Of a DNA stretch of 64,000 nt, positions 11,045-21,887 are shown in pieces (the first letter of the stretch is position 1; the number at the start of each line of letters is the position of its first letter). The stretch is from Sycon ciliatum (taxonomy: Eukaryota; Porifera; Calcarea; Leucosolenida; Sycettidae). Where the stretch lies: positions 44,543,529 through 44,607,528 of the forward strand of contig NC_088645.1 of NCBI RefSeq assembly GCF_964019385.1, written 5' to 3'. Both the position numbers and the translations under genes were made by a program. Under the pieces are notes generated by a model. It had not been told where the DNA came from, ran no database searches, and worked only from the letters and a program-made list of their open reading frames with translations.

Positions 11045-11482
11045 GTAAAATAGAAAAGGACATATGGATACGAGTTTAGAGTAACTCTCCATCACTGTAA
11101 CATGATACTATATACAGTCAGAAAGTGCAATAACTAGGCACAAAACTGACAGAGTACTGAGACATTCGACGTCCTGACACCTAACTTTAACACATCTCCG
11201 TAGCGCTAACCGACAGCCTTCCAACTTGCCTTCCCCTCTTTGGTCTTTTCCATAACCTTGAACCTTCCAAGTTGGAAGGCTGTCGGTTAGCGCTACGGAG
11301 ATGTGTTAAAGTTAGGTGTCAGGACGTCGAATGTCTCAGTACTCTGTCAGTTTTGTGCCTAGTTATTGCACTTTCTGACTGTATATAGTATCATGTTACA
11401 GTGATGGAGAGTTACTCTAAACTCGTATCCATATGTCCTTTTCTATTTTACATTTATTTATGGCTCAACATCCGAGTTTCAA
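11045..11482. mobile_element. Short retrozyme palindrome without ribozyme
   Basis: A minus-oriented piece of the 592-bp monomer (11045-11228) meets a plus-oriented piece (11229-11482) head to head inside the CCAAGTTGGAAGG region. Both outer ends touch ATT arrays, at TTTTACA on the left and TTTCAAATT on the right. Both pieces stop short of the hammerhead. Confidence 0.85.

Positions 11483-11576
<94 letters not shown>
11483..11576. repeat. (ATT)n array
   Basis: Separates the short retrozyme palindrome from the next 281-bp array. Confidence 0.99.
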
Positions 11577-11579
<3 letters not shown>

Positions 11580-12513
11580 GGTTTGAGGGAAAGAGACAAA
11601 CGGGAAAAGTCTGAAGAAAAAATTGACTGTCACCACCAGGACTCGAACCAGGGACCCTCGCTTGTAGCCAGCGATGCTCTAACCACTGAGCTATGGTGTA
11701 GTCGTCATCCCAGCAGAGGCCGTTCAACATTTCCTTCAGACTTCGTAACTCACACTTCCTGTGAATCCACACAGGCGGGTGGAACGCAGCCCTCACTGTA
11801 ACCCACACACTTCACGTACAAACTAGCACGCGGGGAGCCCCAAGTCATAAAATATTAACTGGTTTGAGGGAAAGAGACAAACGGGAAAAGTCTGAAGAAA
11901 AAATTGACTGTCACCACCAGGACTCGAACCAGGGACCCTCGCTTGTAGCCAGCGATGCTCTAACCACTGAGCTATGGTGTAGTCGTCATCCCAGCAGAGG
12001 CCGTTCAACATTTCCTTCAGACTTCGTAACTCACACTTCCTGTGAATCCACACAGGCGGGTGGAACGCAGCCCTCACTGTAACCCACACACTTCACGTAC
12101 AAACTAGCACGCGGGGAGCCCCAAGTCATAAAATATTAACTGGTTTGAGGGAAAGAGACAAACGGGAAAAGTCTGAAGAAAAAATTGACTGTCACCACCA
12201 GGACTCGAACCAGTTATTATTATTATTATTATTATTAACTGGTTTGAGGGAAAGAGACAAACGGGAAAAGTCTGAAGAAAAAATTGACTGTCACCACCAG
12301 GACTCGAACCAGGGACCCTCGCTTGTAGCCAGCGATGCTCTAACCACTGAGCTATGGTGTAGTCGTCATCCCAGCAGAGACCGTTCAACGTTTTCTTCAG
12401 ACTTCGTAACTCACACTTCCTGTGAATCCACACAGGCGGGTGGGACGCAGCCCTCACTGTAACCCACACACTTCACGTACAAACTAGCACGCGAGGAGCC
12501 CCAAGTCATAAAA
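11577..12513 (-). repeat. 281-bp tandem tRNA-like array, reversed, interrupted by ATT
   Basis: Two complete units (11577-11857 and 11858-12138), a 75-bp partial (12139-12213), an ATT run (12214-12237), then another full unit to 12513. The partial breaks off at CTCGAACCAG, inside the B box region, and the next unit restarts at the standard 3' end. Two independent insertions appear to abut. Confidence 0.85.

Positions 12514-12576
<63 letters not shown>
12514..12576. repeat. (ATT)n array
   Basis: Left border of the second R4/Dong-like fragment. Confidence 0.99.
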
Positions 12577-13129
12577 GACGACTTTATTCACTCCCAAAGC
12601 AGAAAAAGAAAGCTTGAAAGGAGGCATGAAGCACAGCACCGGGATCCATATGACCCAAGGGTGAAGCACCAATCAATGAAGATAAAAGAAAATCCTGAAC
12701 CAAATTTTGATAAACTTCATGAGAGAAAAATTCAAGTATACCAACTTCGATACTCACATAAAATCACAGTCATGTATAACAGAACTACTCAAGTAGTAAA
12801 AAAGAAGCATGCTGCACATGGGACACTCCAAGCAAGACAAACTCAGACGAGATAAAACGGCATATGCAGAGAAAGACAATACATGACTGGGGGCATATGG
12901 CAGAAATTCACGCCTCTCGGCTCGTCACACAGCACATGATGCACCACAATCATAAAACACACAGACTGAGACACATCGAGACATTACGGGCAGGCTAACA
13001 TAAGGTCAACCGACCGTTCCGACCATGCCACTCTCCCATCCATGACCAGTCACCGACCGCACAATTCTCAGGGTGCCCAGAATAGCACATTGCTGCACAT
13101 TGCTGCAGCCGCTGGATCACGGATCACGG
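12577..13129 (-). mobile_element. R4/Dong-like element, 5'-truncated copy (3' UTR and last codons)
   Basis: The left end, ATT then GACGACTTTATTCACTC, parallels the 3' end of the element at 2634. At the right end, minus-strand codons read QCAILGTLRIVRS, matching QCAILGTLNIIKS at the C-terminus of the 3102-5978 ORF. Only about 550 bp remain. Both sides are ATT arrays, so this copy independently supports insertion into TAA/ATT repeats. Confidence 0.75.

Positions 13130-13180
<51 letters not shown>
13130..13180. repeat. (ATT)n array
   Basis: Right border of the Dong-like fragment and left border of the largest 281-bp array. Confidence 0.99.
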
Positions 13181-15228
13181 GTGGGTCCCTGGTTCGAGTC
13201 CTGGTGGTGACAGTCAATTTTTTCTTCAGACTTTTCCCGTTTGTCTCTTTCCCTCAAACCAGTTAATATTTTATGACTTGGGGCTCCCCGCGTGCTAGTT
13301 TGTACGTGAAGTGTGTGGGTTACAGTGAGGGCTGCGTCCCACCCGCCTGTGTGGATTCACAGGAAGTGTGAGTTACGAAGTCTGAAGAGAATGTTGAACG
13401 GTCTCTGCTGGGATGACGACTACACCATAGCTCAGTGGTTAGAGCATCGCTGGCTACAAGCGAGGGTCCCTGGTTCGAGTCCTGGTGGTGACAGTCAATT
13501 TTTTCTTCAGACTTTTCCCGTTTGTCTCTTTCCCTCAAACCAGTTAATATTTTATGACTTGGGGCTCCCCGCGTGCTAGTTTGTACGTGAAGTGTGTGGG
13601 TTACAGTGAGGGCTGCGTCCCACCCGCCTGTGTGGATTCACAGGAAGTGTGAGTTACGAAGTCTGAAGAGAATGTTGAACGGTCTCTGCTGGGATGACGA
13701 CTACACCATAGCTCAGTGGTTAGAGCATCGCTGGCTACAAGCGAGGGTCCCTGGTTCGAGTCCTGGTGGTGACAGTCAATTTTTTCTTCAGACTTTTCCC
13801 GTTTGTCTCTTTCCCTCAAACCAGTTAATATTTTATGACTTGGGGCTCCCCGCGTGCTAGTTTGTACGTGAAGTGTGTGGGTTACAGTGAGGGCTGCGTC
13901 CCACCCGCCTGTGTGGATTCACAGGAAGTGTGAGTTACGAAGTCTGAAGAGAATGTTGAACGGTCTCTGCTGGGATGACGACTACACCATAGCTCAGTGG
14001 TTAGAGCATCGCTGGCTACAAGCGAGGGTCCCTGGTTCGAGTCCTGGTGGTGACAGTCAATTTTTTCTTCAGACTTTTCCCGTTTGTCTCTTTCCCTCAA
14101 ACCAGTTAATATTTTATGACTTGGGGCTCCCCGCGTGCTAGTTTGTACGTGAAGTGTGTGGGTTACAGTGAGGGCTGCGTCCCACCCGCCTGTGTGGATT
14201 CACAGGAAGTGTGAGTTACGAAGTCTGAAGAGAATGTTGAACGGTCTCTGCTGGGATGACGACTACACCATAGCTCAGTGGTTAGAGCATCGCTGGCTAC
14301 AAGCGAGGGTCCCTGGTTCGAGTCCTGGTGGTGACAGTCAATTTTTTCTTCAGACTTTTCCCGTTTGTCTCTTTCCCTCAAACCAGTTAATATTTTATGA
14401 CTTGGGGCTCCCCGCGTGCTAGTTTGTACGTGAAGTGTGTGGGTTACAGTGAGGGCTGCGTCCCACCCGCCTGTGTGGATTCACAGGAAGTGTGAGTTAC
14501 GAAGTCTGAAGAGAATGTTGAACGGTCTCTGCTGGGATGACGACTACACCATAGCTCAGTGGTTAGAGCATCGCTGGCTACAAGCGAGGGTCCCTGGTTC
14601 GAGTCCTGGTGGTGACAGTCAATTTTTTCTTCAGACTTTTCCCGTTTGTCTCTTTCCCTCAAACCAGTTAATATTTTATGACTTGGGGCTCCCCGCGTGC
14701 TAGTTTGTACGTGAAGTGTGTGGGTTACAGTGAGGGCTGCGTCCCACCCGCCTGTGTGGATTCACAGGAAGTGTGAGTTACGAAGTCTGAAGAGAATGTT
14801 GAACGGTCTCTGCTGGGATGACGACTACACCATAGCTCAGTGGTTAGAGCATCGCTGGCTACAAGCGAGGGTCCCTGGTTCGAGTCCTGGTGGTGACAGT
14901 CAATTTTTTCTTCAGACTTTTCCCGTTTGTCTCTTTCCCTCAAACCAGTTAATATTTTATGACTTGGGGCTCCCCGCGTGCTAGTTTGTACGTGAAGTGT
15001 GTGGGTTACAGTGAGGGCTGCGTCCCACCCGCCTGTGTGGATTCACAGGAAGTGTGAGTTACGAAGTCTGAAGAGAATGTTGAACGGTCTCTGCTGGGAT
15101 GACGACTACACCATAGCTCAGTGGTTAGAGCATCGCTGGCTACAAGCGAGGGTCCCTGGTTCGAGTCCTGGTGGTGACAGTCAATTTTTTCTTCAGACTT
15201 TTCCCGTTTGTCTCTTTCCCTCAAACCA

Positions 15229-15229
<1 letters not shown>
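13181..15229 (+). repeat. 281-bp tandem tRNA-like array, seven full units plus a partial
   Basis: Seven essentially identical 281-bp units follow a partial that begins inside the tRNA-like region at GGGTCCCTGG. Each unit keeps the A box TAGCTCAGTGG and B box GGTTCGAGTCC. The anticodon loop reads GGCTACA; its second base is G where real tRNAs have U33, so these are not functional tRNAs. Units are joined by TTAATATTTTATGACTTGG, and an ATT tail occurs only after the last unit. That suggests either one long tandem transcript was inserted, or the array expanded after a single insertion. Confidence 0.85.

Positions 15230-15273
<44 letters not shown>
15230..15273. repeat. (ATT)n array
   Basis: Tail of the 281-bp array and left edge of a PLE 3' end. 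Confidence 0.98.
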
Positions 15274-15274
<1 letters not shown>

Positions 15275-15602
15275 TGTGTGTCCAGAAGGACAGCATTATT
15301 CGTTTGAAATTGTTTTAGTAGCAACTTGTTCTGTCGGTTTGGCTCTGGTTGGCCATGGTGTCATATCTTGTGTCACAGTATACTAGTAGTCCTTACAAGT
15401 TCGTTAAGTGCTTTCGCAGTTTTTCCTGTTATTACCTTAGTGCTAGGATTATCATTTTCATAGGTGTTGTTTCTTCTCACTCCATTTCTCTTTATTAGTA
15501 TCTTTCTGGATTGTTTTTCATTAGTACAACGTAGCTTCCTGAGGAGTGTTGTGCGAAAACTAGTTCGAAGTACAATTTTTGTTCATCATTTCTTCCACAT
15601 CA

Positions 15603-15603
<1 letters not shown>
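15274..15603 (+). mobile_element. PLE 3' end (last codons and UTR), truncated at ATT array
   Basis: The first 15 codons after the array read LCVQKDSIIRLKLF and stop (15316-15318), the same C-terminal signature as the other PLE copies. About 285 bp of 3' UTR with an intact hammerhead follow, up to the ATT array at 15604. The family is distinct from the other PLE copies in its UTR. Confidence 0.75.
15535..15570 (+). ncRNA. Hammerhead ribozyme in PLE 3' UTR
   Basis: Stem I CTTC/GAAG (extendable by GTA/TAC past a bulged G), core CTGAGGA fitting CUGANGA, a weak stem II GTG/TGC-type closed by G-C, GAA, palindromic stem III AACTAGTT, and cleavage base C at 15566. Confidence 0.75.
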
Positions 15604-15639
<36 letters not shown>

Positions 15640-15725
15640 AAGCGAGGGTCCCTGGTTCGAGTCCTGGTGGTGACAGTCAATTTTTTCTTCAGACTTTTCC
15701 CGTTTGTCTCTTTCCCTCAAACCAG

Positions 15726-15727
<2 letters not shown>
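15640..15727 (+). repeat. Truncated 281-bp-family unit
   Basis: The 3' end of the tRNA-headed unit, starting inside the anticodon arm at GCGAGGGTCC and ending at CTCAAACCAGT, between ATT arrays 15604-15639 and 15728-15784. Confidence 0.85.

Positions 15728-15784
<57 letters not shown>
15728..15784. repeat. (ATT)n array
   Basis: Left border of the PLE palindrome at 15785. Confidence 0.99.
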
Positions 15785-15843
15785 GCAATGAAAAATATCA
15801 ATTGTGCACTCATAATCATGTATAAACAATTAAAATGAAACAA

Positions 15844-15879
15844 TTCCAGAACGTTTTCGTGTGACCATCATCAGTGGAA
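15844..15879 (-). ncRNA. Hammerhead motif, weak stem II (left arm)
   Basis: Stem I TTCCA/TGGAA, core CTGATGA, GAA, stem III AACGTT and cleavage base C are all present. The nine bases of stem II (TGGTCACAC) cannot form the usual first G-C pair without bulging two bases. Confidence 0.6.
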
Positions 15880-16200
15880 CATCGTCACATAGTAAGAATC
15901 ACTAAAACAACCAGTTATATAGCTAGAGTAACATGAAAAGAAGCGTGAGAATGCAGCACAGCTAGCGGTTATGCATAACGCACAATGCATAACGCATAAT
16001 GCATACGCACTCACCAGTTTTTGTTCACACGCACTCACAGCTGCCACATTCATCTACTGCTACCATTCTCAGATACACTGCAAAGGTTCACACTACACGC
16101 GTTATGCATAACCGCTAGCTGTGCTGCATTCTCACGCTTCTTTTCATGTTACTCTAGCTATATAACTGGTTGTTTTAGTGATTCTTACTATGTGACGATG

Positions 16201-16236
16201 TTCCACTGATGATGGTCACACGAAAACGTTCTGGAA
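16201..16236 (+). ncRNA. Hammerhead motif, weak stem II (right arm)
   Basis: Mirror copy of 15844-15879 with the same 36 bases; core CTGATGA at 16206-16212 and predicted cleavage after 16231. Confidence 0.6.
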
Positions 16237-16331
16237 TTGTTTCATTTTAATTGTTTATACATGATTATGAGTGCACAATTGATATTTTTCATTGCTATTT
16301 TACGACTGTTGTCTCCTCGTCGGTTATTTAA

Positions 16332-16407
<76 letters not shown>
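16332..16407. repeat. (ATT)n array
   Basis: Shared border between the two neighbouring PLE palindromes. Confidence 0.99.
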
Positions 16408-16408
<1 letters not shown>

Positions 16409-17421
16409 AAAAAAAGTATTGTCTACGCATGCATCTACGTAAGAGTCACCACCAGCCAATTAGGACATGTGTCAAAGTATTGAACGTTTTCGTTCCCTTC
16501 TTGTCAAAATACTACAGGGAATGATGGAAATAAGCTAAAAGACTACAACTATAAGGAAAGAAGTTCAGAAATATATCACTCCAATTATGTGTAGAAGTGA
16601 CACGAAAAAAATAGATGTGAAGAATCAAGAAAACCGCATGCAAATCCAATAAGTGACAAAAACGTAGTGACAAGAAAAAGAGAGAAACATCAAGAGATCT
16701 ATTTCGCACCTTCACGACGAACAGTGCCAAACAACTGTAAAGACAACACATTCTCCTTCTGAACACAAAGCTCAGGGTCTAACTTACGTATGTACAAAGC
16801 TTCCAACACGGCAAGATGTAACAAAGACCTACCACGCGACAAAACAGAGAATACATCATCGGAGTACCACTCACGACAACTAGCACTGCCCGACAGGTGA
16901 CACTTGATTGCCGAGGTACCGTTTCCCGATGATTTCCCGATGATGTATTCTCTGTTTTGTCGCGTGGTAGGTCTTTGTTACATCTTGCCGTGTTGGAAGC
17001 TTTGTACATACGTAAGTTAGACCCTGAGCTTTGTGTTCAGAAGGAGAATGTGTTGTCTTTACAGTTGTTTGGCACTGTTCGTCGTGAAGGTGCGAAATAG
17101 ATCTCTTGATGTTTCTCTCTTTTTCTTGTCACTACGTTTTTGTCACTTATTGGATTTGCATGCGGTTTTCTTGATTCTTCACATCTATTTTTTTCGTGTC
17201 ACTTCTACACATAATTGGAGTGATATATTTCTGAACTTCTTTCCTTATAGTTGTAGTCTTTTAGCTTATTTCCATCATTCCCTGTAGTATTTTGACAAGA
17301 AGGGAACGAAAACGTTCAATACTTTGACACATGTCCTAATTGGCTGGTGGTGACTCTTACGTAGATGCATGCGTAGACAATACTTTTTTTGTAATATTTT
17401 CTGCCTCCGTCCTACTTTCAA
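16408..17421. mobile_element. Head-to-head palindrome of a second PLE 3' end
   Basis: A minus-sense arm (16408 to about 16928) meets a plus-sense arm (about 16929-17421). Each encodes the C-terminal end of the PLE nuclease: DDVFSVLSRGR, then VLEALYIRKLDPELCVQK and a stop (plus arm 17097-17099). The minus arm reaches further upstream into the protein. The sequence resembles the 612-1549 copy, so they are the same or sister families. ATT arrays flank both sides. Confidence 0.8.
17286..17323 (+). ncRNA. Decayed hammerhead-like motif
   Basis: Stem I AGTATT/AATACT, GAA, stem III AACGTT and cleavage base C are kept, but the core reads TTGACAA instead of CTGANGA. A mirror copy lies in the minus arm around 16470-16510. 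Probably inactive. Confidence 0.35.
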
Positions 17422-17473
<52 letters not shown>

Positions 17474-17474
17474 G
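17422..17474. repeat. (ATT)n array
   Basis: Separates the PLE palindrome from the 3' end of the PLE split by a LINE. Confidence 0.99.
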
Positions 17475-18110
17475 CAACAAAAAAACAAAAAAGTGAGAAC
17501 GAATGATAATAATAACAATAATAAACAAGAAGGTGACAAAACACATTTAGGCACAAGTGGCAACAACGTTGCCACACTACACAACAGAACATTATTTGAA
17601 CAATTTTAGGGTAATAACACTATCTTTCTGGACACACAAATTCGGCTTATGAATGCGCTGACAAACAGCTTCCAAAACTTGTAACTGCAAAAGATAACCA
17701 TGACGAGCACGGCACAAAACAGAAAAACAGGAATCAGAATAAGTACGACAACAGTCAGTACTAGAAACCAAATGATTGTATACTGAAGACTTGTTATTAC
17801 GAGACGGACGCACACAATCTCGACTCACGCGCACACCCTCACACTCCCTCTCACCCTCACTCAGCTCACCTTCTCCCTCACTGTCCGAATCAGAACCTGC
17901 TCCGTCATCCACCGCGGTTTGACTCTCCTCCTCACTTGCATCGTCCTGCGTCTCACCTTCACCACCCACGCCAACCCTGAATGCCGTTGCCTTCACGTCA
18001 GTCGTCGTCCTTTCCGATTGTTTCCTTTGTATTTTTACCGTGAATTCATAGGTCCGGTTGTAATCTGCTGTAGATCTCCGTGGTCTGTCATTTGCTGCTT
18101 TGTTTTGTGG
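17475..18110 (-). pseudogene. PLE copy 3, 3' part (C-terminus and UTR)
   Basis: The minus-strand frame from the LINE junction at 18110 to the TAA at 17592-17594 encodes an acidic, serine-rich stretch followed by the PLE C-terminal block VLEAVCQRIHKPNLCVQK and LKLFK. The other half of the same gene lies beyond the LINE at 22861-23363. The 3' UTR (17475-17591) contains a small hairpin TGGCAAC/GTTGCCA and ends at the ATT array. I found no hammerhead in it. Confidence 0.75.
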
Positions 18111-18253
18111 ATTATTATTATTATTATTATTATTATTATGAAATGACCCAAAGGCAATGTGCCTATCGAGGGGTTCATTTGATTGAAAGAACAGTAGATG
18201 TAGATGTATGTACAAAGAGAAGTAGGGATTGATGAGGAGAGAAATGGGGAAAA

Positions 18254-21200
18254 TCAACTGCAAGGTGGCGGAATTCCGTTGATTGCATAAGCATAGTCAG
18301 CTGTAAATTTCCTGAGGGCAGCTTTGAACTTATAGAGCGAGGCTTCCGATGTTAGACTGGGGGGTAAACAGTTCCATAGAATAGCAGTTCGGAACATGAA
18401 GAGAGACTTAGACAATGATTTAAATTTGGGAAGAATGATTTTATTTGGTCGTCGCTCACTATTCGTAATCTTGAAATGGAAATCAGCAAGGTAATCACGA
18501 TGATGGAAAACATATCTGTGAAAAGTAGTGAGACTGATGATTTGACGACGATAGGCTAGTGACTCTAGGGAGCATTTAGAATTTAAGACAGATTTGGAAG
18601 AAGTGTAATCAAATGCAATTTTTTTCTTTTTCAGTAGAGCTCTAGCAAACCTTGCCTGTAATTGATCAAGAGTGGTCATGGGTTTCTTATTAGATCCAAA
18701 CGACCACACCGTACAGCTATATTCGATCACAGGTCTTACAAACCCTTTGTACAGTATGATCATTGCCGAAGGCGTAAGTTGCTGGGACATAATTGACAGT
18801 AGGTGCACTCGATATCTGAACTTCGAAGTTATTGAGGCGACATGTTTGCGGAAATCCAGGTTGTCGGTCAAGGTGATGCCAAGATGTTGCAGTTCAGAAA
18901 CCACCGTTAATGGCTCATTGTACATTTGGTATTGGATTCCTGCAGGTGGTGTATCATTGATAGCTCTATGGCACAGCACGGATGTCTTGCTTGCTGAGAA
19001 TTCACCTCCATTGTTCTTGCCCCATGTTTGACATGCATCGAGATCAGACTGCATGTTCGCTCTACTGGCGAGGGTGTCTTCAGGTTTGTAAGCCAGTAGG
19101 AGGGTGACATCATCTGCAAATAGATATTGCGTGCAATGTTGCATAGCGTTGGGCAGGTCATTTATATAGAGTAGGAATAGGAGTGGTGAAAGGTGGGAAC
19201 CTTGAGGCACTCCGCAGTTGATGCTCCGCTTCTTCGATTTAGTGCTATGTACCTTCACTTCAATTTGTCGATCCCCTAAGAAGCTCTTCAGCCATTTTAC
19301 TGATGAAGCTGTAGCAATCTTACCGAATTTCTTTAGGAGTACAGAGTGGTCGACCCGGTCGAAAGCTTTCCTGAAATCTAGAGATATCAGGTCAAAATTA
19401 GTGCCACTATCAATATTTACAGCCATTGATTGGGTTAGCAAGATAAGTTGGTCCGTTACAGACTTGTTGCGTACATATGCGAATTGACCTTTACAAATTA
19501 CACCCTGGGTCATCAAGTATCGAAGTAGACGTTCCGAGAGAATCTTTTCCATTAGTTTCGCTATGCATGGGAGAAGGGATATAGGTCTGTAATTGGTAGG
19601 CTCTTTGGCGCAACCTCTATTCTTGTACACCGGTATTACAGTGGATGATTTCCAGGAGGACGGGAACACACCATCATCAAGGCTGTAGTTGAACAATACT
19701 GATAGTGATTGGGAAAGGATATCTGCGAATTGCTTTAGTATACGGTTTGTCAGGTTGATGTCTGATGATGATTTATGTTGTTGCAGCCTCTTTGCTGCAT
19801 CGAAGACTTCAACAGGACGTATGTTTCCGAATCCAAATTTGTTTCCATCGACGTCGGCTTCATTGATTGTTATACTAGTTGCTACAGTATTCGGCGGCGT
19901 TGACTGAGTGGTGCATTGGCGGGCAAAGAAGGTACACAGCGTTTCGGCCTTCGCTTGATCTGTTTTGTGAATTTCATTGCCGTTCTGCAGGTCTGGAATT
20001 GCCTTTTTATTTGTTTGGTCAATATTGCATATTGCTTTGGCACGTTTCCACCACGCATAGCCACCCTTTCTTTCCTTGCCAAGCATTGTGTATCCGAGCG
20101 TTGACAAGTATGTGTCCTTGGCGGCTCTTAATGACAGGTACAGGTTGCGCGAGAGTTTGTATGCAGCTCGTAAGGAATCGTTGAGTGGCTCCTTTCGGTG
20201 GAGCACATAGAGACGGTTAGTTCGCTGACGTTGCGTCTTAAGTTTTTTTGTGAACCATGGTTGGTTCGACTGGGTGTTTTTCCGGCGTGTGATGGTCGTT
20301 GCTGCCTGAATTGCCTGGTCCAGCAGTGCAGAGTAGGCCATGCATCTGAAACTGATGTGCACGTTGGTGCCCTGCATGCATTCGGTCAATGGTAGTGTGC
20401 TCAGTTTCTGCCTGAGGAGGTGCATGTCAACCTTTCTGGAGACTGCGGCTGCGTTGACAGTACTTCTAGAGTGGCGTTTCTCTGGTGGAGAATATGCGCA
20501 AAATAGAGGACAGTGGTCTGCAATGGGCATGGATGTGTAACATGAAGTGACAAGATGGGGCATATTAGTTAAAATCAGGTCTAGGGACGGATTAGAATCT
20601 TTAGTTGGCCTCGTTCCATGGTTCTTGGAGACCATAGTGAAGCCATACCGGTAGTCGTCAAAGGCGGACTGCATGTGTCTACCTGCAGTGTTCGTAGGGT
20701 CTGCGTTGTTCCACTCATTGTTCTTGGAGTTGAAGTCTCCCACGACAATTACTGGACGGTTGTCAACGAGGGGGTGAAGAGGACTGAATGAGTTGCAGAA
20801 TGCAAGACTATCGTGTCTTGGAGGACGGTACATACAGGAAATGATTGTAGCTCCTGTTTCGACAGTTATCATCTCTGAATTGTTGCACTCTAGATCCCGG
20901 CGGCGCATAGCACAAAGGGCGGACGAAGAGAAGACTGCTACCCCACCACCACCCAAGTCGCTCCATGTAGTGCTGCACTGGGACCGGTCACGACGGAACA
21001 GGTCGTAACCCGGTATCTGAATGATCTCGTCTGGGATACACGAATTTAGCCACGTTTCCGTTATACACAAAATGTCTACTTTATGGTGGTCAAGGAGGTC
21101 TGTAATATCAGCCAGTTTATGTTTCATACTACGACAGTTCAGGGTACATATCCGAATGCAAGAATTATTGTTATTGTTGTGGGGGGATGCGTTTACTGGT

Positions 21201-21463
21201 GTGGTATCAGGTGGAGGTTGTTCTCTTACAAACGTTGAGTGGGGTTGGGCACGATAGGTGCGAGGCATGAAAACTGGTGCATGGGGATTGAGTGGGAACA
21301 CGGTCGTGGCTGCTGTTGAGCGGGGTTGGGCACGATAGGTGCAAGGTATGAAGACTGGTGCATGGGGGTTGAGTGGGAACAAGGTCGTGGCTGCTGTTGA
21401 GCAGGGTTGGGCACGATAGATGCGAGGTAAGAAGACTGGTGCATGGGGATTGAGTGGAAACAC
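18254..21463 (-). CDS. LINE ORF2: AP endonuclease and reverse transcriptase
   Basis: About 1069 residues. The N-terminus has three 26-residue repeats beginning FPLNPHAPVF. The endonuclease follows: CTLNCRSMKHK, ITETWL, VVGDFNSKN, LDLILTN and ADHCPLF, all of the APE catalytic motifs. The reverse transcriptase has NYRPISLLP, LDFRKAFDRVDH, GVPQGSHLSPLLFLLYIND and the catalytic FADD, then a C-terminal LINE tail. No stop or frameshift is seen, so the enzyme could be active. The frame opens at a GTG just two codons after the ORF1 stop and in the same frame. The clade (CR1/L2/Rex-like) is judged from APE plus the motif style; a phylogeny is needed to choose. Confidence 0.85.
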   Translation of the reverse strand: MFPLNPHAPVFLPRIYRAQPCSTAATTLFPLNPHAPVFIPCTYRAQPRSTAATTVFPLNPHAPVFMPRTYRAQPHSTFVREQPPPDTTPVNASPHNNNNNSCIRICTLNCRSMKHKLADITDLLDHHKVDILCITETWLNSCIPDEIIQIPGYDLFRRDRSQCSTTWSDLGGGGVAVFSSSALCAMRRRDLECNNSEMITVETGATIISCMYRPPRHDSLAFCNSFSPLHPLVDNRPVIVVGDFNSKNNEWNNADPTNTAGRHMQSAFDDYRYGFTMVSKNHGTRPTKDSNPSLDLILTNMPHLVTSCYTSMPIADHCPLFCAYSPPEKRHSRSTVNAAAVSRKVDMHLLRQKLSTLPLTECMQGTNVHISFRCMAYSALLDQAIQAATTITRRKNTQSNQPWFTKKLKTQRQRTNRLYVLHRKEPLNDSLRAAYKLSRNLYLSLRAAKDTYLSTLGYTMLGKERKGGYAWWKRAKAICNIDQTNKKAIPDLQNGNEIHKTDQAKAETLCTFFARQCTTQSTPPNTVATSITINEADVDGNKFGFGNIRPVEVFDAAKRLQQHKSSSDINLTNRILKQFADILSQSLSVLFNYSLDDGVFPSSWKSSTVIPVYKNRGCAKEPTNYRPISLLPCIAKLMEKILSERLLRYLMTQGVICKGQFAYVRNKSVTDQLILLTQSMAVNIDSGTNFDLISLDFRKAFDRVDHSVLLKKFGKIATASSVKWLKSFLGDRQIEVKVHSTKSKKRSINCGVPQGSHLSPLLFLLYINDLPNAMQHCTQYLFADDVTLLLAYKPEDTLASRANMQSDLDACQTWGKNNGGEFSASKTSVLCHRAINDTPPAGIQYQMYNEPLTVVSELQHLGITLTDNLDFRKHVASITSKFRYRVHLLSIMSQQLTPSAMIILYKGFVRPVIEYSCTVWSFGSNKKPMTTLDQLQARFARALLKKKKIAFDYTSSKSVLNSKCSLESLAYRRQIISLTTFHRYVFHHRDYLADFHFKITNSERRPNKIILPKFKSLSKSLFMFRTAILWNCLPPSLTSEASLYKFKAALRKFTADYAYAINGIPPPCS

Positions 21464-21469
21464 GGTCGA

Positions 21470-21842
21470 TTAGATGGTGGCTGTGGGCCTATTTGCCTCG
21501 CTGAAGTCCCATGGCCGAACCTGAATGGGCGCTGGCCAAAACCCATCTGCCTCGATGGCTGCACATTGGTCTTCACGGACTGTAAGCCTTGCAGCTTTTG
21601 TGCCTACATGCTTGCGAGAAGGAAAGGTGCGGCAAGCTGTGGGTGTGATGACATTCTGGACACAGTGGGACGTTATGGAGTCTGCGTCGCAACTGTCATC
21701 AATATTGCCAACAAAGTATACTTTCCGCAGGGAGCCAAGAGAACCTCTCAGTTTGCGGCTGGTAACTGTAGTCCATTGTTCGTCGTGTTGCTGGTGTTGG
21801 TGGTGTTGGTGGTGCTGTTGTTGCTGCTGCTGCTTCTGGCGC

Positions 21843-21887
<45 letters not shown>

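Larger units (their letters stand above)
15785..16331. mobile_element. Head-to-head palindrome of a hammerhead-bearing PLE 3' end
   Basis: The left arm (15785-15979, minus sense) and right arm (about 16103-16298, plus sense) are near-identical inverted copies around a short asymmetric centre; the right arm extends to 16331. ATT arrays lie on both sides. Each arm carries a hammerhead motif (15844-15879 minus, 16201-16236 plus). No coding sequence survives. Confidence 0.8.
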
